From assembly GCA_900109895.1 (NCBI GenBank), contig FOBR01000022.1, positions 1 to 64,000 on the forward strand: a stretch of DNA of 64,000 bases, written 5' to 3'. The position numbers and the translations under genes are program-made. Below, piece by piece: positions 36,984-44,395 of the stretch (position 1 is the first letter of the stretch; the number at the start of each line of letters is the position of its first letter). The stretch is from a bacterium A37T11. Lineage in GTDB: Bacteria; Bacteroidota; Bacteroidia; Sphingobacteriales; Sphingobacteriaceae. The notes below the pieces were generated by a model. It searched no databases and was not told the origin of the DNA. It saw nothing but the letters and a program-made list of their open reading frames with translations.

Positions 36984-38108
36984 TTATATTCCGGTATGCT
37001 GATCATTTTGACTTTCCAAAATCTTGTTTTTTAGATTATTGTATTCATTCAGGGCCAAAACCGCTGCGGTATAGTCGCCAGTTTGATTGTAAATTTCGCC
37101 TAATACATCCTGTATGGCAAGCTGAAGGGGTATCAAATTGTTTTTTCGTGCGATGCTTTCAGCTGACTTATAGTCCAAAATGGCGAGCTTAAAATCGCCT
37201 ATTAAGTATTTTATATGTGCTAGGTTGTAAAAAATATAAGCCATTTCTCCCGAATTTACTTGTCCAGGAAGCGCTATTTTTTTAGCTTGAAGGTAAAACC
37301 AGCTCGCTTGAGCATATTTTTGTTGCATTTCGTAAATGGTGGCTAACGACTTAAAAGCCCCAATATGGCCAGCAACATCATGAGCACTTTTGAACAGCGG
37401 AATCGCTTTTCTGATAATAGTGCGTTCTGCTTCTTCATAATGCTGTTGCCTGGCCATTTCCAGCGAAATACCAACCAATGCTTGCGCTTGTGCCCGCTTG
37501 TCTTTTAATTTTTGAGCAATCGCCAGCGATTGCTCAAAATAATTAATGGCTTGTACGTTTTTTCCAAGATACTGTTTATAGAGCGCCAAATTTTGTAAGA
37601 TTGTCAATTCCGATAACTGATCATTAGTGGCTTGTTTGCCCTTTAAGGCTTCCTCAAATAGGCTAGTAGCCTTTTCATAGTTATCTTTGCTGACCATCAT
37701 TATGGCCAGACTGTTTTGTGCACCGGCCGCTTCCCCCAACTTGCCTGAGAATAGATGCCCATTAATAATTCTTTGGAGATCTTGTTCACTTTTCAAAGAG
37801 CTGGCGGGACCCACAGGCGCATAAAATAGTTCTTTAAGCTGCAAAAAAAATTGTTGTTTATCGAGAAGGGAGTCAATTTTGGGTGCCTCAACTTGTTTTA
37901 TTTCATACCCTTTGGCAAGGATTTCCTGCTTTGATTGCGGAGCTGGCAAATTATAAACCTTTGGTCCAATACCTGTAAATCCGGAATGGTAGCGAATGGT
38001 ATCAGCATTCGCTGTTTGAGCAAATAAGAAGGTAGTAGGATAAGATGATAGCCAAATTATAAAAAGGAATATATGGAAATAGAAGCCATTTTTTTTCATT
38101 CTAATCAT
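36984..38108 (-). CDS. Secreted tetratricopeptide-repeat protein
   Basis: A 374-residue protein with an N-terminal signal peptide ending near FLFAQ (an ATG at 38099 is an equally good start). From about residue 110 it contains six or so TPR-like helix pairs, such as NYEKATSLFEEALKGK, NVQAINYFEQSLAIAQKL, YAQASWFYLQAKKIAL and FKLAILDYKSAESIARKN. It stops right after the last repeat (EYNNLKNKILESQ), at the point where TPR-containing kinases and regulators of Bacteroidota usually continue into a coiled coil and effector domain. It may be a stand-alone scaffold or a shortened relative. It is flanked by a 239-base AT-rich gap with no gene. Confidence 0.8.
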   Translation of the reverse strand: MIRMKKNGFYFHIFLFIIWLSSYPTTFLFAQTANADTIRYHSGFTGIGPKVYNLPAPQSKQEILAKGYEIKQVEAPKIDSLLDKQQFFLQLKELFYAPVGPASSLKSEQDLQRIINGHLFSGKLGEAAGAQNSLAIMMVSKDNYEKATSLFEEALKGKQATNDQLSELTILQNLALYKQYLGKNVQAINYFEQSLAIAQKLKDKRAQAQALVGISLEMARQQHYEEAERTIIRKAIPLFKSAHDVAGHIGAFKSLATIYEMQQKYAQASWFYLQAKKIALPGQVNSGEMAYIFYNLAHIKYLIGDFKLAILDYKSAESIARKNNLIPLQLAIQDVLGEIYNQTGDYTAAVLALNEYNNLKNKILESQNDQHTGI

Positions 38109-38232
38109 TGCTTTTTAATAACCATGAAGCTTGCATGGGTGGTTACTGTTTTATCACCAACTTTATTACCAAAGTCATACCAAGCTTGTTGTTTAATGGA
38201 AAGCTACATGCAAATATGCGTATAATATTTAT

Positions 38233-38240
38233 TAGATTTG
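38233..38240 (+). promoter_or_regulatory. -7 promoter element of rarA (TAGATTTG)
   Basis: A perfect TAnnTTTG box 29 nt before the rarA ATG. It overlaps a small palindrome AGATT-TGCT-AATCT. Confidence 0.45.
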
Positions 38241-38269
38241 CTAATCTGTTTGGTAATTAAAATAATTAT

Positions 38270-39550
38270 ATGGCAACTATTCCCCCATTGGCTGAGCGAA
38301 TGCGGCCCAAAACGATTGATGATTATGCCGGACAGCAACACCTGGTTGGCAAAGGTGCCGTATTAAGAAAGGTTATTGAAAGTGGAAATATACCCTCCAT
38401 GCTGTTCTGGGGACCTCCCGGCGTTGGCAAAACCACACTGGCATTTATTATTTCCGAACGGCTAAGCCGGCCATTTTTTAGTCTTAGTGCTATTAACTCG
38501 GGTGTGAAAGATATTCGGGAAGTGATCGACAAGGCCACAGAAATTAAAAAAGAGGGGGGTGAACAGCCGATCCTGTTTATTGATGAAATCCATCGATTTT
38601 CAAAATCACAGCAAGATTCTTTGCTGGGAGCTGTAGAGCGAGGTTTGGTTACGCTGATCGGCGCCACGACCGAGAATCCTTCATTTGAAGTGATATCTGC
38701 GTTGTTGTCACGTTCACAGGTATATGTTTTGCAGCCACTGAATGAAAACGAATTAATTGCCTTATTAAAAAGAGCCATACAGGAGGATCCCTATTTAAAG
38801 AAAAGAAAGATTGAAATCCGCGAATACGAGGCTTTACTAAGGCTGTCTGGAGGTGACGCCCGCAAATTGCTGAATGTTTTGGAATTGGTTGTTAATTCAG
38901 CAACGAATGACCCTTTGATCATAGAAAATGAGCTGGTATTAAAACAAGTTCAGCAAAATATGGCCATTTATGACAAGGCGGGTGAACAGCATTATGACAT
39001 TATTTCGGCGTTCATTAAATCCATTAGGGGAAGTGATCCTAACGCGGCCGTATATTGGCTGGCCCGTATGGTAGAAGGAGGGGAAGACCCTTCGTTCATT
39101 GCCCGCCGGTTGCTGATACTCGCCTCAGAAGATATTGGAAATGCCAATCCCAATGCCTTGTTACTGGCCAACACCTGTTTTCAGGCTGTAAATGTTATTG
39201 GTTGGCCGGAATCAAAAATTATTTTAGCGCAAACAGTTACTTACTTAGCCTCATCAGCTAAAAGTAACGCAGCCGTTGAAGCCATCAGCCAGGCGCAGGC
39301 AATAGTCAAACAAACCGGAGACCTTTCAGTACCGCTTCATTTGCGAAATGCACCAACTAAACTGATGAAAGATATGGGGTACGCCAAAGATTACCGATAT
39401 GCACATTCATATTCGGGTAACTTTATTGTCCAGGAATTTTTGCCCGAAAAAATTAGCGGAACGATCATTTATAATCCGGGTCATAACCCCGCAGAAGATA
39501 AACTACGCGAAAGATTACGTGAGCTGTGGAAAAACAGGTATAAATATTAG
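38270..39550 (+). CDS. rarA: Replication-associated recombination protein A (RarA/MgsA)
   Basis: AAA+ ATPase acting at stalled replication forks, related to clamp loaders. It has 426 residues. Walker A is GPPGVGKTT, Walker B is LFIDEIHRF, and sensor regions GATTENPSFEV and GDARKLLN are present; the C-terminal domain with ASEDIGNANPNAL forms the oligomerisation part. It adds to the cluster of repair functions in the window. It is convergent with rnc, 32 bases from its end, with no obvious hairpin in between. Confidence 0.96.
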   Translation: MATIPPLAERMRPKTIDDYAGQQHLVGKGAVLRKVIESGNIPSMLFWGPPGVGKTTLAFIISERLSRPFFSLSAINSGVKDIREVIDKATEIKKEGGEQPILFIDEIHRFSKSQQDSLLGAVERGLVTLIGATTENPSFEVISALLSRSQVYVLQPLNENELIALLKRAIQEDPYLKKRKIEIREYEALLRLSGGDARKLLNVLELVVNSATNDPLIIENELVLKQVQQNMAIYDKAGEQHYDIISAFIKSIRGSDPNAAVYWLARMVEGGEDPSFIARRLLILASEDIGNANPNALLLANTCFQAVNVIGWPESKIILAQTVTYLASSAKSNAAVEAISQAQAIVKQTGDLSVPLHLRNAPTKLMKDMGYAKDYRYAHSYSGNFIVQEFLPEKISGTIIYNPGHNPAEDKLRERLRELWKNRYKY

Positions 39551-39582
39551 CAAATTTAAATTTCAGAACCAGCATTTAGCCA

Positions 39583-40314
39583 TTAAATTACGTGTAAGCT
39601 TTCACAGGCTTTTTCAGCAGCCAATTTTTCGGCGTTCTTTTTATTATAATCCCGGCCTGTGCCCCACACTTGTCCTTCAATAACGGCATCAATGGTGAAC
39701 AGTTTTGAATTTTCCTGTAAGGCATTTTCAACCACCACAAATGATATCTCTTTACCGGCCTGCTGGCACCATTCAATAAGCCGGCTTTTAAAATTGGTTT
39801 CAGTTTGTTCCAGTTGATGAATATCTACGTGTTGCTTTATGATGCGCGTAACCAGGAAATGACGCGTAAACCGATATCCTTTATCCAGATAAATGGCTCC
39901 AACAAGGGCTTCAAAGGCATCACCAAGTAAAGAAGTTTGCTTAGCCTGTGGTCCTATCATACGCGTATCAAATTGAATAAGCTCATTGAGGCCAAGTTTT
40001 CGTGCCAGTAGGTTCAGGTGATTTCGACTGACTATTTTTGACCGCATTTCTGTCAAAAATCCTTCATCCTTATAAGGGTATTTTGTAAATAAAAGTTCAG
40101 CAATTACTGAACCCAAAATAGCATCGCCTAAAAACTCAAGTCGTTCATTACTGTTTTTTGTCCCTTCTTTGATGTTTTTTGCCACAGACTTATGTCGAAA
40201 TGCCATGTGGTATAAATGCATATTACCAGGAACAAATCCCAATAAATTCTTAAGCGCTTTCACATATTTGCGCTGAGGTGAAAAATGCAACTTATAAAAA
40301 CCGGAAATAGACAT
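39583..40314 (-). CDS. rnc: Ribonuclease III
   Basis: Double-strand-specific endoribonuclease for rRNA and mRNA processing. The RNase III signature NERLEFLGDA is at residues 56-65 with the catalytic acidic residues E60 and D64; a second acidic motif is in LLGDAFEALVGAIYLD. The C-terminal dsRNA-binding domain runs from NFKSRLIEWCQQ to AEKLAAEKACESL. Length 243. It follows fabF by 27 bases in the leftward order acpP-fabF-rnc, a conserved arrangement across Bacteroidota and many other bacteria. Confidence 0.97.
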   Translation of the reverse strand: MSISGFYKLHFSPQRKYVKALKNLLGFVPGNMHLYHMAFRHKSVAKNIKEGTKNSNERLEFLGDAILGSVIAELLFTKYPYKDEGFLTEMRSKIVSRNHLNLLARKLGLNELIQFDTRMIGPQAKQTSLLGDAFEALVGAIYLDKGYRFTRHFLVTRIIKQHVDIHQLEQTETNFKSRLIEWCQQAGKEISFVVVENALQENSKLFTIDAVIEGQVWGTGRDYNKKNAEKLAAEKACESLHVI

Positions 40315-40341
40315 CTGAAATAATTCGAGAATCGGTATTTT

Positions 40342-41595
40342 CTAGTCCTTGTATTTTCTAAAAATAACAGAAGCATTATGTCCGCCAAAACCAAATGTAT
40401 TGCTCATCGCGGCATTAATAACCCGTTTCTGGGCTTTATTAAATGTAAGGTTAAGCCGTGGATCCAGTGCTTCGTCATCCGTGAAATGATTAATGGTGGG
40501 TGGCACAGTGTCATTTTTTATAGCTAAAATGGAGGCAATTGATTCAATTGCACCAGCTGCACCCAATAAATGGCCGGTCATTGATTTGGTTGAACTAATG
40601 TTTAAATTATAAGCGTGATCACCAAATAAAGCCATGATGGCCTTGATTTCACTAATGTCCCCTAATGGGGTGGATGTTCCATGTACATTAATATAATCAA
40701 TATCATTAACACTTAATTGGGCGTCACGTAGTGCATTTCCCATTACCAGCCGGGCACCTAACCCTTCCGGATGCGGAGCCGTGATGTGGTTGGCGTCAGC
40801 ACTCATGCCGCCGCCCACAATTTCAGCATAAATCTTCGCTCCGCGTTCCTTGGCATGCTCCAAACTCTCCAAAATAATCACTCCGGCGCCTTCGCCGGCC
40901 ACAAATCCATCCCGGTCCTTATCAAAAGGGCGTGAAGCAGTAGCCGGATCGTCATTTCGGGTTGACAATGCATGCATGGCGTTGAAACCGCCTATGCCAG
41001 CCTCATTTATAATAGCTTCTGAACCTCCGGAGATAATAATGTCGGCCGTGCCAACACGAATATAATTAAGTGAATCAATAAGGGCATTGGTAGAGGAAGC
41101 ACAGGCAGAAACAGTAGAAAAGTTAGGCCCATGCAATCCATATCTCATAGAAATGTGTCCTGGCGCTATATCCAGGATCATTTTTGGGATAAAAAAGGGA
41201 TTAAACCTTGGTGTGCCGTCGCCGTTGGCAAAATGGCTCACCTCATCATAAAACGTTTTAAGGCCGCCGATCCCCGAACCCCAAATAACTCCAATACGGT
41301 TTGTATCAAGTTTAGAGAAATCCAGGGCTGCGTCTTTTACTGCTTCATCAGTAGCAGCAAGTGCAAAATGTACAAATGGGTCTACCTTTCGAGCCTCTTT
41401 ACGGTCTAAAAAATTCTCAGGATTGAAGTTTTTAACTTCGCAAGCAAACCTGGTTTTAAATTTAGAAGCGTTAAATTGGGTGATAGGAGCAGCTCCGCTT
41501 ACTCCTTTGATCAAACTGTCCCAATATTCAGGAACAGTATTTCCAATAGGAGTAAGCGCGCCTAGTCCTGTTACTACTACTCTTTTAAGCTCCAT
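40342..41595 (-). CDS. fabF: 3-oxoacyl-[acyl-carrier-protein] synthase II
   Basis: Chain-elongating condensing enzyme of type II fatty acid synthesis, 417 residues. The catalytic triad Cys-His-His is visible: C165 in VSACASSTNA, H305 in NVHGTSTP and H342 in SMTGHLLGAAG. The C-terminal SNTFGFGGHNASVIF motif completes the thiolase fold. It is 26 bases downstream of acpP in the same operon, so acyl carrier and elongating enzyme are made together. Confidence 0.98.
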   Translation of the reverse strand: MELKRVVVTGLGALTPIGNTVPEYWDSLIKGVSGAAPITQFNASKFKTRFACEVKNFNPENFLDRKEARKVDPFVHFALAATDEAVKDAALDFSKLDTNRIGVIWGSGIGGLKTFYDEVSHFANGDGTPRFNPFFIPKMILDIAPGHISMRYGLHGPNFSTVSACASSTNALIDSLNYIRVGTADIIISGGSEAIINEAGIGGFNAMHALSTRNDDPATASRPFDKDRDGFVAGEGAGVIILESLEHAKERGAKIYAEIVGGGMSADANHITAPHPEGLGARLVMGNALRDAQLSVNDIDYINVHGTSTPLGDISEIKAIMALFGDHAYNLNISSTKSMTGHLLGAAGAIESIASILAIKNDTVPPTINHFTDDEALDPRLNLTFNKAQKRVINAAMSNTFGFGGHNASVIFRKYKD

Positions 41596-41621
41596 TTATA
41601 CGTTTTGGCCTAATAAATTAG

Positions 41622-41858
41622 TTAGTTAACGTTTTTTTCTAAGTAAGCAATGGCTTGCCCAACGGTGCTAATGGTTTCAGCCTGATCATCAGGGATGGCC
41701 ACATTGAATTCTTTTTCAAACTCCATGATAAGTTCTACAGTGTCCAACGAATCGGCACCCAAATCATTGGTAAATGAAGCCTCTGGTGTTACCTCGTTTT
41801 CGTCAACACCTAATTTCTCAACGATAATTGCTTTTACTCTTGAAGCGATATCAGACAT
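41622..41858 (-). CDS. acpP: Acyl carrier protein
   Basis: A 78-residue acidic four-helix protein. The phosphopantetheine attachment Ser is S37 in [12 protein letters not shown]. It carries the growing acyl chain for FabF, FabD and others, and presumably also feeds lipid A and phospholipid synthesis. First gene of the leftward acpP-fabF-rnc unit; its promoter should lie in the 170-base divergent gap before 42029, where I see only degenerate -7 matches. Confidence 0.98.
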   Translation of the reverse strand: MSDIASRVKAIIVEKLGVDENEVTPEASFTNDLGADSLDTVELIMEFEKEFNVAIPDDQAETISTVGQAIAYLEKNVN

Positions 41859-42028
41859 GATTTTATGGATTAATTGTTTAATAAATCAGTGCAAAGAAAA
41901 ATAAAATTCGGTTAATATCAAACCTTTTTCGGTTTTAGCTTACTAAACTTGTATTTTTAGAAATTAATAAAATAATAATTTTTATTGGATTTTGTTTTTG
42001 TATTTTCGCCAATAAAATTCAATTTGTT

Positions 42029-42448
42029 TTGAACAAGCTTACATTAAAACTTGAGCTGGATCTTGATTTTAAACTGCTGGGCATTACCTGCCAACTGAAA
42101 GATTACCGGCTTTGTTATCATATAAACAAGTTTACAGGCCTTCAACTGGCGAAAACAGAAGATCATGAGGTAGACTATTTAAATAAACAAATTTTATTTT
42201 TCAGCAGATATATTTTTATTCCACCCATGGCAGAAACAGAATATTATCTTTTGGCAAACCGTGGAATTAACGGAGGATTCCTCATTCCGGAGATGAGAGG
42301 GGCTGATTATTTTTTTTTGATAAGAAATTTTATCGATGACGAAAACTTCGCCACACTTCATCATGCCATTTCTGGAATAAAAGATGTATTGACTGCTACA
42401 GAAATTGAGCCCCATAAATTGAAATCTAAAGAAAATCTGGTATTTTAG
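42029..42448 (+). CDS. IPExxxVDY family protein
   Basis: A 139-residue protein of a family named for its conserved motif, seen here as IPEMRGADYF. The N-terminus LTLKLELDLDFKLLGITCQLKDYRLCYHINK is typical and includes an alternating hydrophobic-acidic strand. Start is TTG at 42029: there is no ATG near the family's N-terminus. The family is restricted to Bacteroidota, commonly sits just before pyk as here, and has no known function; the repeated linkage makes a role near glycolysis or lipid synthesis possible, but this is only inference. Confidence 0.85.
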   Translation: MNKLTLKLELDLDFKLLGITCQLKDYRLCYHINKFTGLQLAKTEDHEVDYLNKQILFFSRYIFIPPMAETEYYLLANRGINGGFLIPEMRGADYFFLIRNFIDDENFATLHHAISGIKDVLTATEIEPHKLKSKENLVF

Positions 42449-42475
42449 CCGATTCTAAAGATAATAAAGAATACC

Positions 42476-42492
42476 GCGATACATCGTATCGC
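42476..42492 (+). promoter_or_regulatory. Hairpin in the pyk leader
   Basis: A perfect 7-bp stem GCGATAC/GTATCGC with a 3-base loop lies 23 bases before the pyk ATG. It is not followed by a T run, so it is not a terminator; it could affect RNA stability or translation. No ligand-binding RNA class is recognised. Confidence 0.5.
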
Positions 42493-42515
42493 ATCTCTAA
42501 ACTAAAATAATTTCA

Positions 42516-43946
42516 ATGGAAAAAGTTCAAAAACGAACTAAAATTGTTGCAACACTAGGCCCGGCGTCAGCAAAAAAGGAAATTTTAACCAGCATGGTTG
42601 CAAAAGGAGTGGATGTTTGCCGTCTCAATTTTTCCCACGGCGACCAGGAAGATCATCTTAAAACCATTCAGACCATCCGGGAAATCAATGCCCAGCATAA
42701 AATTAATGTTGGAATTTTGGCCGATCTTCAAGGGCCTAAAATAAGGATCGGAAAAATGAAAGAAGGAGGGGCCTTGTTGTTAAACGGCCACCGCCTTAAA
42801 ATTACAACCCATGAACAGATTGGTGATGAGAATATGATCTATATCACTTATCAGGAATTCCCGAAGGATGTAAATGTGGATGAAATCATTTTATTAGATG
42901 ATGGAAAGATTCAAATGAAGGTTTTGGCCACGAATTTACACGACACGGTAGACTGTGAAGTGATTCATGGAGGGGTATTAACGTCGCGTAAGGGTGTGAA
43001 TTTACCCAATACCAATGTGTCCATTCCAAGTTTGACAGAAGAAGATCTGTCTAATCTAAACTTCGCATTGGATCACGATGCAGATTGGATCGCCATGTCT
43101 TTTGTGCGCAAAGCAGAAGACATCATATTATTGAAAAAAATCATTGCAGAAAGGGGTAAGACGGCCAGGGTAATCGCTAAAATCGAAAAACCTGAGGCTA
43201 TTGAAAATATTGACTCCATCATTGAGGTCACCGATGCTGTGATGGTTGCCCGAGGTGATTTAGGCGTAGAGTTGCCAATGGAAGAAGTGCCCGTACTTCA
43301 AAAAATGATCGTAGATAAATGCCGTGCGGCCTCAAAAACGGTCATTGTAGCTACTCAAATGCTTGAAAGTATGATAACCACACCACGAGCCACGCGTGCT
43401 GAAGTTAATGATGTAGCAAATTCTGTATTGGATGGAGCTGATGCGGTAATGCTGAGCGGAGAGACCTCTGTAGGGGAATTTCCCGAAATTGTAATTGAAA
43501 CGATGAGTAAAATCATTAGGTATGTAGAAAAAACTTCTTATCGTTATTTTAATCCCAAAAATAAGTCTTATAATCCTGAAAGCTATATTCCCGATTCTAT
43601 ATGTGCTTCCTCCGTTTATTTAGCCAAAGAAACGAGTGCTAAAGCCATTGTGGCCATGACTTCTTCTGGCTACACCGCATTTGAGATATCCAGTTATCGG
43701 CCAAATGCAGATATTTATGTATTCACAAGTAATGTATCGCTATTAAATACCGTAAGCTTGCTCTGGGGAGTGCGTGGTTTTTACTATGATGGATTTGAAA
43801 GTACCGATGGCAGTATCCATGATGTTAACAAGAAGCTAAAGGAACTCAATTTGGTTACTAAAGGCGAGATTGTGGTCAATACAGCGTCAACCCCTTTACA
43901 TAAAAAAGGTAAAACGAATACGATCAAAGTAACAGAAATAAAATAA
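42516..43946 (+). CDS. pyk: Pyruvate kinase
   Basis: Final step of glycolysis, phosphoenolpyruvate and ADP to pyruvate and ATP. It has 476 residues. The N-terminal TKIVATLGPAS and VCRLNFSHG motifs, the substrate-binding MVARGDLGVELPMEEVP and the VIVATQMLESM segment are all present; a C-terminal allosteric-type domain follows. It is 67 bases after the IPExxxVDY gene. A long hairpin terminates it. Confidence 0.98.
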   Translation: MEKVQKRTKIVATLGPASAKKEILTSMVAKGVDVCRLNFSHGDQEDHLKTIQTIREINAQHKINVGILADLQGPKIRIGKMKEGGALLLNGHRLKITTHEQIGDENMIYITYQEFPKDVNVDEIILLDDGKIQMKVLATNLHDTVDCEVIHGGVLTSRKGVNLPNTNVSIPSLTEEDLSNLNFALDHDADWIAMSFVRKAEDIILLKKIIAERGKTARVIAKIEKPEAIENIDSIIEVTDAVMVARGDLGVELPMEEVPVLQKMIVDKCRAASKTVIVATQMLESMITTPRATRAEVNDVANSVLDGADAVMLSGETSVGEFPEIVIETMSKIIRYVEKTSYRYFNPKNKSYNPESYIPDSICASSVYLAKETSAKAIVAMTSSGYTAFEISSYRPNADIYVFTSNVSLLNTVSLLWGVRGFYYDGFESTDGSIHDVNKKLKELNLVTKGEIVVNTASTPLHKKGKTNTIKVTEIK

Positions 43947-43967
43947 TAAACTATTTTAAAATTGTTT

Positions 43968-44002
43968 GCATGAAGCGACTGGATTACTCAGTCGTTTTAT
44001 GC
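43968..44002. terminator. Terminator hairpin after pyk
   Basis: GCATGAAGCGACTG pairs with CAGTCGTTTTATGC over 14 bp with two G-U pairs and a 7-base loop, a very stable structure. T runs are short on both sides. It lies at the 3' end of both pyk and the convergent small ORF. Confidence 0.75.
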
Positions 44003-44268
44003 AATATTTTACTGCTGGCAGTCAGTTTTTTGACAACATGCTTCCTGGCCGGAGATGGTAAATTCAGGCTATTAATGACAATCCTTCCCGGACCTATAGT
44101 GTCATTGCTTATAAGGGATGGTGCCGCGTTTTTAAGGGTAGAATGTTTTGAGGTAGAATCCGGATAACTTTCCTTCAGGAAAGCTTTAGGACAGCTTTCT
44201 TTTGCAATCACCGTCAATAAAGGAGTCATATACAAAGCCAAGCAAAATACAAATTTAAAGGCTCTCAT
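43984..44268 (-). CDS. Small putative secreted protein (94 aa)
   Basis: An orphan 94-residue frame with a convincing signal peptide (MRAFKFVFCLALYMTPLLTVIA) followed by a short polar chain with one Cys (KESCPKAFL) and no known domain. Support for it being a gene: a perfect minus-strand -7 box 27 nt upstream and a hairpin at its end. The mature part is low in complexity and rich in Ser, Lys and Pro, so structure is hard to predict. It could be spurious; the opposite strand offers only a 65-residue frame beginning inside the pyk hairpin. Confidence 0.5.
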   Translation of the reverse strand: MRAFKFVFCLALYMTPLLTVIAKESCPKAFLKESYPDSTSKHSTLKNAAPSLISNDTIGPGRIVINSLNLPSPARKHVVKKLTASSKILHKTTE

Positions 44269-44295
44269 TACTAATAGGTCTTTGTTTTAGTTACA

Positions 44296-44303
44296 CAAAG
44301 ATA
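44296..44303 (-). promoter_or_regulatory. -7 promoter element of the small secreted ORF (TATCTTTG)
   Basis: A perfect TAnnTTTG box on the minus strand, 27 nt before the ATG at 44268. A TTG lies about 25 bases further upstream, slightly outside the usual spacing. Confidence 0.5.
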
Positions 44304-44381
44304 AGAACTTATTTTTGAAAGTTATTGACAACCCGAGTGTTAAAAATTGTTAAATGACGTTCCAAAACCTGTAAGCTTCTG

Positions 44382-44389
44382 TATTTTTG
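44382..44389 (+). promoter_or_regulatory. -7 promoter element of the kinase gene (TATTTTTG)
   Basis: A perfect TAnnTTTG box ending 6 nt before the ATG at 44396, the same spacing as at uvrA and the OsmC gene. No -33 TTG at the right distance. Confidence 0.6.
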
Positions 44390-44395
44390 TGTAGC

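Noticed and set aside
43970-44167. 65-codon plus-strand frame after pyk with a hydrophobic start
   Set aside because: Its start lies within the left arm of the pyk terminator hairpin, and the minus-strand frame over the same DNA has a better signal peptide and a perfect -7 box.
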